A DNA stretch of 64,000 bases from Conexibacter sp. CPCC 206217 (GTDB lineage: Bacteria > Actinomycetota > Thermoleophilia > Solirubrobacterales > Solirubrobacteraceae): the NCBI RefSeq assembly GCF_030646165.1, contig NZ_JAUTDO010000015.1, positions 36,171 through 100,170 on the forward strand, in the 5' to 3' direction. Below the pieces are notes generated by a model. That model saw only the letters and a list, made by a program, of their open reading frames with translations, did no database searches and was not told the origin of the DNA. Shown here piece after piece: positions 8,635-17,827 of the stretch. Every line of letters starts with the position of its first letter. Position 1 is the first letter of the stretch. The translations under genes and the position numbers were made by a program.

Positions 8635-10188
8635 ATGGAACGCAAGTGGTGGACCCTGATCGCGGTGTCGGTGGCGACGTTCATGCTGCTGCTCGACATC
8701 ACGGTCGTCAACGTGGCGCTGCCGTCGATCCGCGACGACCTCGGCGCCAGCTTCGAGGACCTGCAGTGGGTGATCGACGCGTACGCGCTGACGCTCGCCG
8801 CGCTGGTGCTGACGGCGGGATCGCTCGCGGACCGGCTCGGGCGCCGCAGGATCTTCGTCGCGGGCCTGGCGATCTTCACGGGCGCGTCGCTGTGCTGCGC
8901 GCTGGCGCCGGACCCGACCGTGCTGAACGTCGCCCGCGCGCTGCAGGGCGTCGGCGGCGCGGCGATGTTCGCCGTCTCGCTCGCGCTGATCGCGCAGGAG
9001 TTCGCGCCCGGCCGCGAGCGCGGGACGGCGATGGGCGCCTACGGCGCGACGATCGGCGTGGCGGTCGCGATCGGCCCGTTGCTGGGCGGCGCGCTGACCG
9101 ATTCGCTCGGCTGGGAGGCGATCTTCTACTTGAACGTCCCGATCGGCCTCGCCGCGATCGCGATCACGTACGCGAAGCTGCGCGAGAGCCGCGACCCGCA
9201 CGCGACGCGTGTCGACTGGGCCGGCACGGCGACCTTCAGCGCGTCGCTCGTACTGCTCGTGCTGGCGCTCGTGCGCGGCAACGCGGAGGGGTGGGGGAGT
9301 GGGCTGATCGTCTCGCTGCTGGTCGGCGCGGCGGTGCTGTTCGGTGCGTTCGTGGCGATCGAGCGGCGTGTCGCGGAGCCGATGCTCCCGCTCGGTCTGT
9401 TCCGCCGCGCCTCGTTCACCGGTGTGCAGATCGCGGCGTTCGCGATCTCCGGCTCGATGTTCGCGCTGTTCCTGTACCTGACGCTGTACCTGCAGAGCTA
9501 TCTCGGCCTGTCGCCGTTCCAGGCCGGCCTGCGCTACCTGCCGATCACGGTCGCGAGCTTTGTCGCCGCGCCGATCGCGGGGGCGCTGCTGTCGCGCGTG
9601 CCGGCGCGGCTGCTGATGAGCACGGGGCTGGGGATGGCCGGCGTCGGCCTGCTGCTGATGTCCGGCGTCGCGGTCGACTCGGAGTGGACGACGCTGCTCG
9701 GCGGCTTCATCGTCGCGGGCGCGGGCGTTGGGCTGATCAACCCCGTCATCGGCGACGTCGCGATCAGCGTCGTGCCGAAGGAGCAGAGCGGGATGGCGGC
9801 CGGCATCAACGACACCTTCCGCCAGGTCGGCGTCGCCGTCGGGATCGCCGTCTGGGGCGCGATCTTCGTCGGCCGCGGAGCCGACCGCGTGCGCGAGTTG
9901 CTGGCCGGCACGCCGTCGGCGACGGGCGAGCGGCCGCGCCAACTGGTCGAGGCGGCCTCCTCCGGCAACCTCGACCAGGCGCTCGCGACGGTGCCGGCGG
10001 GCTCGCGCGGCGCCGCCGGCGACGCCGCGCGCGAGGGCTTCCTCGCCGGCCTCAACGACGTCCTCACGCTCGGCGCGCTGCTCTGCTTCGCCGGCGCGGC
10101 GCTGACGCTGTGGTTGGTGCGCGAGCGCGAGATCGAGCGGGACGCGGTGGTGGAGGTGGAGGATCCTGCGACTCCGGTCGTGGCATAG
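8635..10188 (+). CDS. DHA2-family MFS drug/proton antiporter (EmrB/QacA type)
   Basis: Inner-membrane exporter of 517 residues with about 14 hydrophobic helices. It has the DHA2 opening LLLDITVVNVALPSIRDDLG, motif A as GSLADRLGRRRIFVAGLAIF, and a motif C region GVAVAIGPLLGGALTDSLGW. A cytosolic tail rich in acidic residues ends the protein. The ATG at 8635 has AAGGAG 11 bases upstream. The promoter in front is of ECF41 type, so expression probably depends on the divergent sigma factor. Only nine bases separate it from the LLM flavoprotein gene. Family members export toxic organic compounds; the substrate is unknown. Confidence 0.93.
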   Translation: MERKWWTLIAVSVATFMLLLDITVVNVALPSIRDDLGASFEDLQWVIDAYALTLAALVLTAGSLADRLGRRRIFVAGLAIFTGASLCCALAPDPTVLNVARALQGVGGAAMFAVSLALIAQEFAPGRERGTAMGAYGATIGVAVAIGPLLGGALTDSLGWEAIFYLNVPIGLAAIAITYAKLRESRDPHATRVDWAGTATFSASLVLLVLALVRGNAEGWGSGLIVSLLVGAAVLFGAFVAIERRVAEPMLPLGLFRRASFTGVQIAAFAISGSMFALFLYLTLYLQSYLGLSPFQAGLRYLPITVASFVAAPIAGALLSRVPARLLMSTGLGMAGVGLLLMSGVAVDSEWTTLLGGFIVAGAGVGLINPVIGDVAISVVPKEQSGMAAGINDTFRQVGVAVGIAVWGAIFVGRGADRVRELLAGTPSATGERPRQLVEAASSGNLDQALATVPAGSRGAAGDAAREGFLAGLNDVLTLGALLCFAGAALTLWLVREREIERDAVVEVEDPATPVVA

Positions 10189-10197
10189 AGTCCAGCG

Positions 10198-11244
10198 ATG
10201 CAGGTCTGGCTCCACGCCTTCTCGTTCCCCCATCGCACCGCCGCCCTCGCGCGGCAGGCGGAGGCGTGGGGGTTCACGGGGCTGTTCGTCGCCGACAGCC
10301 AGAACCTCAACGCCGACGTCTGGATCGAGCTGGCGCTCGCCGCCGCGGCGACGCGGCAGCTCCAGCTCGGGCCGGGCGTGACCAACCCCGCCACGCGACA
10401 TCCGGCGGTGACGGCCTCGGCGGCGGCGACGCTGCAGGAGGAGAGCGGCGGGCGCGTCGTGCTGGGGCTCGGACGCGGCGACTCGGCGTTGTCGCAGATC
10501 GGCCTGGCGCCGGTCCACGTCGCCGGGTTCGAGCGCGCGCTCGCGGAGCTGCAGGGCTTCCTGCGCGGTGAGGAGGTCGTGCTCGACGACGACGTGCGCA
10601 GCTCGATCGGCTGGATCGCGGCGTCGCAGCAGCCGAAGGTCCCGGTCGCGGTCGCCGCGACCGGTCCGCACGTGATCGCTGCCGCGGCCCGCCACGCGGA
10701 GATGCTCGACTTCACGGTGGGTGCGGAGCGCGAGCGGTTGGCATGGGCGATCGAGGCGGCGAGGGCGGCGGGCGAGGCGGCTCGCGCGGGCGCGCTCCCC
10801 GACGGCGCAGGTCGCTCGCCGGGCGCCGCCCTCTCGCTCGGCGCGTTCGTCAACGTCGCGGTCGATCCGGATCGCGCCGCCGCGCGCGATCTCGTGCGTG
10901 GCAGCACCGCGATCCTCGCGCGCTTTGGCACGGAGGGCGCGCCCGCCGATGGCCTTTCCGAGGTCACGAAGGCCGGCATCGCGCAGCTCGGCGCGGAGTA
11001 CGAGGAGGCGCGCCATGGGCAGTCGAGCGCGCCGGCCGCGCGCCGGTTGGAAGACGACTTCATCGACCGCTTCGCCGTCTGCGGGCCGGCCGGCGAGGTG
11101 CTCGAACGGCTGCTCGCCTTGCGCGACCTCGGGCTCGAGCGGATCGTCGTCGTGCCCGGCTCTCTCGACGCCGATGCAGCCGCGGTCGAGGCGTCGAACG
11201 AGCGTTTCGCGGCGGACGTGCTGCCGGGGCTGCTGGCGGCGTGA
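10198..11244 (+). CDS. LLM-class flavin/F420-dependent oxidoreductase
   Basis: Luciferase-like TIM-barrel oxidoreductase of 348 residues. The start (MQVWLHAFSFPHRTAALARQ, then AEAWGFTGLFVADSQN) and TRQLQLGPGVTNPATRHPAV are typical of the F420-dependent branch related to methylene-tetrahydromethanopterin reductase. GRVVLGLGRGDSALSQIGL and the VPVAVAATGPHVIAAAARHA segment line the cofactor pocket. It lies nine bases behind the exporter gene and probably shares its ECF41 promoter. The pair may modify and expel the same compounds, which is inference. Actinobacteria commonly use F420 here, but FMN cannot be excluded. Confidence 0.87.
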   Translation: MQVWLHAFSFPHRTAALARQAEAWGFTGLFVADSQNLNADVWIELALAAAATRQLQLGPGVTNPATRHPAVTASAAATLQEESGGRVVLGLGRGDSALSQIGLAPVHVAGFERALAELQGFLRGEEVVLDDDVRSSIGWIAASQQPKVPVAVAATGPHVIAAAARHAEMLDFTVGAERERLAWAIEAARAAGEAARAGALPDGAGRSPGAALSLGAFVNVAVDPDRAAARDLVRGSTAILARFGTEGAPADGLSEVTKAGIAQLGAEYEEARHGQSSAPAARRLEDDFIDRFAVCGPAGEVLERLLALRDLGLERIVVVPGSLDADAAAVEASNERFAADVLPGLLAA

Positions 11245-11269
11245 CCGCACGATCTTACATTTAGCGGTC

Positions 11270-12583
11270 TCACACCGTGGGAGCTGAGGTCCGTCGATTC
11301 CCGTCGTCGCGCGGTCGCACCGCTCGCCACATCGTCGCGCTCGCATCCCCCGCGGCGATCAGCAGCGCGACGTTGCGCAGCACGAGCGTCGTCGGGTTGA
11401 CGTCGCTCAGCTCCAGCGCGGGCGCCCCGGGATAGAGGCCGACGGTCATCACGACCGCGGCGGCGACGATCCAGGCAGGCCGCGCGAGCCGCGTCTCGCG
11501 TGAGCACAGCACGACCGCGACGAGCCCCACGAGCCAGATCATGAACTGCGGGCTCAGCACGCGGCTGACGACGATCGACAGCAGCACGACGGTGAAGACC
11601 GCGTCGCGACCGGCGGCGAGGCTGGTGAGATAGCGGGCGGCGTCGTCGTGGAAGCCGTCGTCGGCGGCTGACTCGTCGCCGTTGGCGCCGCCGGCGCTGT
11701 CGCGCTCGCAGCCGCAGACGCTGCCCCGCCGCACGATTCGCTCCCGCATGATCCACCACCCCGCCGCCGCCAGCCCGAGCAGCAGCATCAGCCACCCCAA
11801 CCCGTCCGCGAGCGTGGCGGCGAGCGGGGCGCTCAGTTCGTTGGTGCCGTTGCGGAAGACCGTCGCGACCGGCTCGCCGCTGACGACGCGCGCGACGTGC
11901 CACGGCGTCGCGCCGATCGCCTCGACCTGCAGCCCGCGCTGCTGCTGGTGGTCGAGGAAGCCGCTCTGGTCGCCGAACGCGAGCGCCGCGGACGCGAACA
12001 CCGCGACCGCGGCGACGGCGACGCCCGCGGCCGCGCGCAGCAGTCGCCGCCGATCGCGCTCAGCCAGCAGCACCGCGAGCGGCCACAGCTTCAGCATCGC
12101 GCCGGCACCCAGCAACGCCCCGAGCCAGAACGCGCGCATGCGGATCGCGACGAGCCCGCCGACGGCGATCACGGTCGGGACGAGGTCGAAGCGCAGCAGA
12201 GGGATCGCGCCCATGCACGGCATCAGCAGCAGCCACGCCCACACGCCGGCGTCGCGCCGCTCGCGCCGGGCGAGCGTCGCCACGAGCACGAGCCCGAGCA
12301 GGTCGACCAGCAGCATCAGCCCGACGAACGCCTCGCCGAACGGCGCGTCGAAGACGCGCGGGAGCAGCAGCAGGAAGGCGACCAGCGGCGGGTACTGCCA
12401 GTTGTCGCTCCGCGGCAGCGCGTGCGTGCCCGCGAGCTGATCCGACCACGCGTGGAACAGGTAGACGTCCTGCAGCTGCCCGCCGTCCACGTCGTTGAAG
12501 AACCCCGCCTGCACGACCATGAACGCGCGCGTCAGCAACCACGCTGCCGCCCAGGCGAGGTAGGTGCGCTGCGCGGCGGACAT
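11270..12583 (-). CDS. GT87-like (DUF2029) polyprenyl-phosphate glycosyltransferase
   Basis: Membrane glycosyltransferase of the GT-C fold, 437 residues from ATG 12583. About ten hydrophobic helices are visible (LVAFLLLLPRVF, LMLLVDLLGLVLVATLA, AVFTVVLLSIVVSRVLSPQF and others). The first loop has FHAWSDQLAGTHALPRSDNW, then QYPP; the Asp and Tyr-Pro-Pro pattern is typical of GT87 mannosyltransferases of actinobacteria. SPQFMIWLVGL near the C-terminus also fits. These enzymes use lipid-linked sugars on the outer face of the membrane to build cell-envelope glycans. A hydrophilic loop rich in Ser, Ala and Asp around residues 310-340 is unusual. Acceptor and sugar are unknown. Confidence 0.8.
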   Translation of the reverse strand: MSAAQRTYLAWAAAWLLTRAFMVVQAGFFNDVDGGQLQDVYLFHAWSDQLAGTHALPRSDNWQYPPLVAFLLLLPRVFDAPFGEAFVGLMLLVDLLGLVLVATLARRERRDAGVWAWLLLMPCMGAIPLLRFDLVPTVIAVGGLVAIRMRAFWLGALLGAGAMLKLWPLAVLLAERDRRRLLRAAAGVAVAAVAVFASAALAFGDQSGFLDHQQQRGLQVEAIGATPWHVARVVSGEPVATVFRNGTNELSAPLAATLADGLGWLMLLLGLAAAGWWIMRERIVRRGSVCGCERDSAGGANGDESAADDGFHDDAARYLTSLAAGRDAVFTVVLLSIVVSRVLSPQFMIWLVGLVAVVLCSRETRLARPAWIVAAAVVMTVGLYPGAPALELSDVNPTTLVLRNVALLIAAGDASATMWRAVRPRDDGNRRTSAPTV

Positions 12584-12789
12584 GAGCGGAGGCGAGCGCA
12601 GAGGCGACGGTCGCGCTCGTCGGTCGCAGCGTACGCGATGGCGACCGCGCACCCCAGGCCGCCGGCCGATAATTCACACGACCGTCACAGGTTGGAGGAT
12701 CGCGACGCGAAGGCACGGCGTACGCGAATGTGCGTACGTCGCGCGACCAGGCGGTTTGAAGGCTGCGATCCGCTGTTAAGTTCCGCTGC

Positions 12790-14805
12790 ATGCGCGTGCG
12801 ATGGCGGTACCTCGGGGTCGTGGGCGCGTGCGCCGCGACCGTGCTGATCGGCGCCGGCGGCGCGTCGGCGGACTGGAGCGCGGTCACCCCGCTGCCGGTC
12901 GGGACGACCTCGATCGGCGACCAGATCCTCAGCTCCCCGACGGGGGAGCTGCTGCGCTACGGGGTCCAGGACGGCTACCCGGCGGTGACGCCGCTCGGGC
13001 CCGGCGGCCTCGGAAGCGCGACGAGAATTCCCGGCGCGCCGAGAGACGCGGTGCCCGGCGCCGTCGCCTTCCTGCCCGACGGCAGCGCGGTGATGTCGTA
13101 CTACAGATTCAACAGCGGGCCGCTGCAGCTGATCGTCCGCTTCGCCGACGGTAGCTTCGGCCCGGCCTACAACGCCGGCTCCGCGACGGAGGGCTTCGCC
13201 GCGCGCGCCGGCGAGGTGCTGACGATCGGCGAGACGTTCTTCAACGTGCCGCAGGTCTCGGTCGCGTCGCTGTCGCTGGCGCCGAACGGGACGATGGCGC
13301 CGGTCGGCTCTGCGGTCCCGATCTACATCGCGCCCGGTTCCGGCGTCGACAGATACGGGACGCAGATCGCGCCGTCGAGCGTCGCGCTCGACGCCGACGG
13401 GCAGGCCGAGGCGGTGCTCAGCATCGACCACATCGAGACGAGCGGCAACGAGGTGCTGGCAGTCCACCGCGACGCCGGCGGCACGTGGGACGCGCCGAGC
13501 AGCATCTCGGCCGGTCTGCCCGGCGCCTACTTCGCCGGCGCCGCGAAGACGGCGGTCGCGCCCGGCGGTCGCATGCTGGTCGCGTTCACGACCGGCGACG
13601 GCACGCTGCTGACGTCGTCGCTGTGGACCTCGCTGCGCGAGCCGGGGAGACGGATCCCGCTGCCGTCGAACGTGAACAGCCTCGCCGGGGCCGGCGGCGC
13701 GGGCAACTTCCCGACGCTCCTCGCGGCGGGCGGCGACGGGACCGTCGCGCTCGCCACCAACACGGCGAGATGCACGAGCACGAGCATCAACGAGGTGACG
13801 CAGCGGACGATCGACGTGCGCGCCGCCGCGCCCGGCGAGCCGCTGAGCAGCTACTCGATCGGGATCTCCAACAGCGAGATGGCGAAGAGCCGCCTGATCT
13901 CGCTCGGCGCCGGCGGCGGCGGCGCTGCGATCGTCGGCGTCAACGACCAGCAGATCACCTCCGGCGTCTCCGACAACACCTGCACGACCGGGAACCTGAT
14001 CAACAACGCCGGAACGGTCAGCGACCGCGTCACGCTCGTGAGCCCGTACGACGGCACCACGCGCACGTTCGGGACAGGCAGCTTCGTCGGCGGCAGCAAC
14101 GGCAGCGTCAGACTCGCCGCCGACGCCGTCGGGATCGACGACGACGGCAACGCCGGCGTCAGCGGGCGGCTGGCGGTCTCGGGCGTGCCCGCGTTCGCGT
14201 GGTACACCGGGCCGGGACGGCCGGGCGGTGGCAGAAGAGACGGCGGGGATCCGAATCCCGGCGGCGGGCCGGGGCCGGGCGGCGATCCGGGGCCGGGGCC
14301 GGGCGACGGCGGGCCCTCCGCGCCCGCCGCGCCGACGCCGCCCGGCAGAATCACGACGCCGATCGTGAACCCGCCGAGCGGCAACCGAGCGCCGACCGCG
14401 ACCGCGAGACCGACGGCGCTGTCAGCCGACGGCAGAGTCACGGTGACGCTCACCGGCCCGACGCTGAGCGATCCCGGCGCGGTGCTCGGCCAGCAGCTCG
14501 CGCTGCAGGTCTTCGCCGGGCCCGGCGCCACGCGCGCCAGCGCGGCGGCGAAGGCGAGGGCGAGAGGGAAGGCGAGAGGCAGAAGAGGCCGCAAGCCGGC
14601 GAAGCCGACCCTGATCGGCAGCGTCAGCAAGAGCGTGCGGCTGAGATCGAGACAGCGGCTCGTCGTCAGACTGCAGCTGTCGCCGAAGCTGACGCGCTAC
14701 GTCAGATCGCACGCGAAGGCGACCGTCAAGCTGACGCTGACCTCGACGCTGAGAGGTCACGCCAAGACGGTCACCACGCGCACGATCAAGCGCGGCGGGC
14801 ACTGA
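12790..14805 (+). CDS. Large secreted protein of unknown function with Gly/Pro linker
   Basis: Exported protein of 671 residues. The signal peptide is MRVRWRYLGVVGACAATVLI, then GAGGASA. The next 450 residues have repeated short beta-strand stretches (GEVLTIGETFFNVPQVSVAS, SVALDADGQAEAVLSIDHIE), as in beta-propeller-like secreted proteins. A Gly/Pro/Asp-rich linker (about residues 475-515) leads to a basic C-terminal domain (LIGSVSKSVRLRSRQRLVVR) resembling tails of other secreted Solirubrobacterales proteins. AGA arginine codons are abundant. No enzyme motif is recognised. A strong hairpin follows the stop. Confidence 0.75.
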   Translation: MRVRWRYLGVVGACAATVLIGAGGASADWSAVTPLPVGTTSIGDQILSSPTGELLRYGVQDGYPAVTPLGPGGLGSATRIPGAPRDAVPGAVAFLPDGSAVMSYYRFNSGPLQLIVRFADGSFGPAYNAGSATEGFAARAGEVLTIGETFFNVPQVSVASLSLAPNGTMAPVGSAVPIYIAPGSGVDRYGTQIAPSSVALDADGQAEAVLSIDHIETSGNEVLAVHRDAGGTWDAPSSISAGLPGAYFAGAAKTAVAPGGRMLVAFTTGDGTLLTSSLWTSLREPGRRIPLPSNVNSLAGAGGAGNFPTLLAAGGDGTVALATNTARCTSTSINEVTQRTIDVRAAAPGEPLSSYSIGISNSEMAKSRLISLGAGGGGAAIVGVNDQQITSGVSDNTCTTGNLINNAGTVSDRVTLVSPYDGTTRTFGTGSFVGGSNGSVRLAADAVGIDDDGNAGVSGRLAVSGVPAFAWYTGPGRPGGGRRDGGDPNPGGGPGPGGDPGPGPGDGGPSAPAAPTPPGRITTPIVNPPSGNRAPTATARPTALSADGRVTVTLTGPTLSDPGAVLGQQLALQVFAGPGATRASAAAKARARGKARGRRGRKPAKPTLIGSVSKSVRLRSRQRLVVRLQLSPKLTRYVRSHAKATVKLTLTSTLRGHAKTVTTRTIKRGGH

Positions 14806-14826
14806 CACACCGAGGCGCCGAGCGGA

Positions 14827-14854
14827 CGGCTCCGGTCGTGCTCGACCGGAGCCG
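14827..14854. terminator. Bidirectional terminator hairpin
   Basis: Perfect 12-bp stem CGGCTCCGGTCG / CGACCGGAGCCG around the loop TGCT, lying between two convergent genes that end at 14805 and 14863. A U-tract is poor, as is common in high-GC actinobacteria. It probably serves both transcripts. Confidence 0.75.
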
Positions 14855-14862
14855 CCGCAGAC

Positions 14863-15774
14863 CTACAGCTGCCGGTACTGCACGTTCACGCTGACGCTGC
14901 TGTACGGCGTCGCGGCGCAGGCGAGGAAGGGGAGCGTGCGCGTCAGGCTCGGCTGCGCGGCGCCCCACAGAGTCGACATCTGCGTGCTTGTCATCGACGT
15001 GCCGGGCGCGAGGTAGGTGGTCGCGCTCGCGTCGCCGCACTGCTCGGTCGAGTGGCCGGGCTTGACGAAGAACAGCGGCGGGCCGCCGGCCGGGTTCGTC
15101 ACTCTCGTCAGGACGGCGTTGAAGCCGGCGCCGCCGCCGTACTGGCCGAGGAACGGGACGTAGCCCTGGATCACTTGCTGCGCGTTCATCCGCACGGACG
15201 CGTCATGGATCGACCCCGGGGCGTTCTGGTTGGCGGCTCTCTGCACGTCCTTCAGCCACATCAGGTTGATGCCGAACGAGCGCTCGCCGTAGACGACGTA
15301 GTCGTTGGCGACGGTGTTGAAGAGGCTCGCCGCGCTGTCGTCTCTACGCGTGTTGACCTTCCACTGGAAGGAGGGCGATCTCGACCACTGCAGGTTGATG
15401 CCGAAGGTCTCGTGGCCGTAGACGAGGTACTGGTTACGGGCGCTGTTGAAGATCGCGACGTTCGCCGTCGGGTCGATCGCGTATCTGCGGTGGTCGCGCA
15501 CGTTCGGCGCCGGCGGCTTCGGGATGAACTGCCACTGCGTCGAGTAGGAGCGCCAGACGAGGTCGACGCCGAACGTCCGGCTGCCGTAGCCGACGTAGCT
15601 CTTGTTGACCATGTTCTTGAGGAAGTACGGGCTGTTGTACGACGGCGCGTAATTGCCGACGTTCCACTGCTGCGGGTCGGTCGGCGAGACGGCTGAGGCG
15701 CTCGCCGGGATCGCGATCAGCGTCAGCAGCGCGATCAGCAGGGCGGCGGGGCGGGCGAGACGGTGGATGCGCAT
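14863..15774 (-). CDS. Secreted protein with three internal repeats
   Basis: Exported protein of 303 residues with a signal peptide (MRIHRLARPAALLIALLTLI, then AIPASASA); ATG 15774 is set by this. Residues 30-180 hold three copies of a unit of about 45 residues, with cores YVGYGSRTFGVDLVW, YLVYGHETFGINLQW and YVVYGERSFGINLMW. Threefold repetition of about 45 residues suggests a beta-trefoil-like carbohydrate-binding fold, which is inference. The last 120 residues (YVPFLGQYGGGAGFNAVLTR and two Cys) form a separate domain. No catalytic motif is recognised. The next gene on the same strand lies about 230 bases upstream. Confidence 0.75.
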   Translation of the reverse strand: MRIHRLARPAALLIALLTLIAIPASASAVSPTDPQQWNVGNYAPSYNSPYFLKNMVNKSYVGYGSRTFGVDLVWRSYSTQWQFIPKPPAPNVRDHRRYAIDPTANVAIFNSARNQYLVYGHETFGINLQWSRSPSFQWKVNTRRDDSAASLFNTVANDYVVYGERSFGINLMWLKDVQRAANQNAPGSIHDASVRMNAQQVIQGYVPFLGQYGGGAGFNAVLTRVTNPAGGPPLFFVKPGHSTEQCGDASATTYLAPGTSMTSTQMSTLWGAAQPSLTRTLPFLACAATPYSSVSVNVQYRQL

Positions 15775-15958
15775 GGCGGTCTCCTCGGAGCGGTGGGCCT
15801 GTGGACTGCGATCCACTCTCCTCTGGGACGTCCCCGCTGTCCGTCGACCGCGTGACGGGCGTTGTGTCAAGTGCGCGACAGAGGCTCGGCGGTCCGCGCC
15901 CGCGGCGGCGCCCTGCGCGCGATCCGCGCGGCGATCGACTCTGAGCTGACCGTCGAGG

Positions 15959-15984
15959 GCTGACGGGCGCCCGAGCCCGTCAGC
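15959..15984 (-). terminator. Terminator hairpin behind the 147-residue secreted protein gene
   Basis: Ten-bp perfect inverted repeat GCTGACGGGC / GCCCGTCAGC with a six-base loop, 17 bases past the stop of the minus-strand gene that ends at 16002. There is no clear U-tract. Confidence 0.6.
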
Positions 15985-16001
15985 TCCTCGACGACCTCAG
16001 C

Positions 16002-16445
16002 TCAGCGCTTCGGGCAGGTGAGCGTGACCGGCTCGCCGTCGGCCTCGGGGGTGCTGACGATCAGGCGCGTGAAGATCTCGCGCTGCAGCGCCGGGCAGGC
16101 GCGCAGGCGCCAGACGCGGACGGTCACTCTCGAGCGCACGAATCTGCCGCCGGCGCAGTTGGGATCGCAGTCGTTGACGACCCACGTGCCCTTGGCGACG
16201 CCCTCGCTCGCGTTCCACTTGCTCCATCTGAGGCCGGTCAGCGACTCGTTCGCGTCGGCGCAGGTGATCACGAATCTCGACGGCTTGACGACGCCTCTGC
16301 CGGCGCAGGTCGGCAGCACCGGGTGCGACGGTCTGGCCGCGACCGCGCTGGAGCCGGCGGCGGCGACGCCGAGCACGGCGACCGCGGCAGCGGCAAGGGC
16401 GGGCGCGCGGAGCGCGCGAAGGGCGCGAAGGGGGGAGACGGACAT
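16002..16445 (-). CDS. Small secreted protein, function unknown
   Basis: Exported protein of 147 residues. The signal region is an Arg-containing N-terminus (MSVSPLRALRALRAPALAAA) followed by an Ala/Val-rich core and AVAARPS. ATG 16445 is supported by a strong ribosome site AGGAGG shortly upstream. The mature domain carries paired cysteines (PTCAGRGV, FVITCADAN, NDCDPNCAGG, RACPAL, LTCPKR) and short beta strands, suggesting a disulfide-bonded extracellular domain. The conserved-looking core is ADANESLTGLRWSKW plus KGTWVVNDCDPNC. Similar small secreted proteins occur widely in actinobacteria; no function can be named. Confidence 0.75.
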   Translation of the reverse strand: MSVSPLRALRALRAPALAAAAVAVLGVAAAGSSAVAARPSHPVLPTCAGRGVVKPSRFVITCADANESLTGLRWSKWNASEGVAKGTWVVNDCDPNCAGGRFVRSRVTVRVWRLRACPALQREIFTRLIVSTPEADGEPVTLTCPKR

Positions 16446-16743
16446 ACGGGGACCTCCTGGTTGCGATGACGCCATGGCGTCATCGATGACGACTCGCTCC
16501 TGTCTATCGGCGCGAGTGGCGCCCGGCTGTATCCCCTTGAAGGTCGGGCGCCGAACCAACCCACTCGTGGACGCGAACGCTGCCCGACCGCCGGCGGAAG
16601 AGCCCGCTTCGACGGCCGCTTCCACATCGTCGCGGTGCACCCGGCGGCAAGCTCTCGTCGCCGATGCGCCGCTACCTGCGGGTACTCGCCCCGCGCCGAG
16701 ACGCGACTTTCAAGGTAGTTGGCGCGCTGCCGATCACTGTGGT

Positions 16744-17793
16744 GTGATCGATTGCACCGTCCACGGCGAGGATGCGCGCCGGGCGTACGAGCGCGATGAG
16801 TACCAGACCTACCTGGAAAAGGTGCGCGAACGAACGCAGGCGTTGGTGCTCGAGGCGGTGCGCAAGACCTATTCGCCGCAGCAGGCGTCGGTCACGGCAC
16901 GCGTCAAGGCACCAGGATCGTTCGAGACCAAAGCGGCGAAGTCACGCGTTGGCGACCCGCACGAGCCGAAGTACATGCGGCCGCTGTCGGCGATCCACGA
17001 TCAGGTCGCGGTGCGCGTCGTGGTGCTCCACAGCGGCTTTCTCAGCCACGCACGAGATCTGATCCAGGCACATCCCGAGCTGATCGTCGAGGAGCGCGAG
17101 GACAAGGCGATCGCACACTGGGCGAACCGCTCCTTCGGCTATCACGGGATCCATCTCTCGATTCGACCGGTCGGCGTCAGCATCCCGCCACCGGCCGAGT
17201 CGATGCTGGGATGTCTTGACCGCGTCGAGATCCAGGTGCGAACCCACGCACAGCACGCCTGGGCCGAGGTGGAGCACGGCCTTCGATACAAGAGCGAAGT
17301 CGACGATGACACTTCGCGCATGCTCGATCGAGTGGCTGCGCTGCTCGAGACGGCGGACGGCCTGCTCGAGACGATCGACGTGCGCGCGTCCGCAGCAGAG
17401 GACCGAACCAGCGCCGAGCCGGCTGCGGTGGCGACGCTGCCGGAGGTGCTCGAACGACATTTCCCTGGTGGGCGGCAGCCGAGACCGGCCTCGCTGAGAT
17501 GGATCACCCGCTGCGCCAGAACGCTGGGCCTCGACGACCCGGCCGCAATCGATGCCGCTCTGCAGCACGTTCCGTTCGATCACATCGAGGCGGTCTTCAG
17601 CAGAGCGGGCCATTCGCCGCGCAGCCAACTCCGACAGCTCGACGACGCGCTCTTGTGGATCGGGCGCGAGGACTACGTGCACGCCGCGGAGGCGGGGGTG
17701 GAGGGAACCTCGGATCGCTACGCCCGAGGCCGCGTCGGCATCCTGCGCTGGCGACTCTCGCGCTTGCTCGAGGCCGACGCCGCCGCCGCGTGA
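16744..17793 (+). CDS. RelA/SpoT-domain protein (small alarmone synthetase-like)
   Basis: Protein of about 349 residues with a stand-alone (p)ppGpp-synthetase domain in its N-terminal half. Family motifs are present: ARVKAPGSFETKAAKS (the nucleotide-binding Lys/Ser region), LSAIHDQVAVRVVV (matching D-x-x-G-I-R-V), FGYHGIHLSI (matching Y-x-S-x-H) and EIQVRTHAQHAWAEVEHGLR. The HD hydrolase domain is missing. The C-terminal 150 residues have no recognised domain. The GTG at 16744 is the start that just precedes the conserved helix; it lacks a strong ribosome site, so the exact start is uncertain. Synthesis of guanosine alarmones is expected but not proven by sequence. Confidence 0.82.
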   Translation: MIDCTVHGEDARRAYERDEYQTYLEKVRERTQALVLEAVRKTYSPQQASVTARVKAPGSFETKAAKSRVGDPHEPKYMRPLSAIHDQVAVRVVVLHSGFLSHARDLIQAHPELIVEEREDKAIAHWANRSFGYHGIHLSIRPVGVSIPPPAESMLGCLDRVEIQVRTHAQHAWAEVEHGLRYKSEVDDDTSRMLDRVAALLETADGLLETIDVRASAAEDRTSAEPAAVATLPEVLERHFPGGRQPRPASLRWITRCARTLGLDDPAAIDAALQHVPFDHIEAVFSRAGHSPRSQLRQLDDALLWIGREDYVHAAEAGVEGTSDRYARGRVGILRWRLSRLLEADAAAA

Positions 17794-17827
17794 CCTGAGT
17801 CGACGCGGCGGCGGGTCAGTCAGCCAG

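Noticed and set aside
7471..11903. Open frames of 1,291 and 789 codons on the minus strand across the MFS, LLM and glycosyltransferase genes
   Set aside because: Same GC-driven artefact; the plus-strand and minus-strand genes with real family motifs explain the region.
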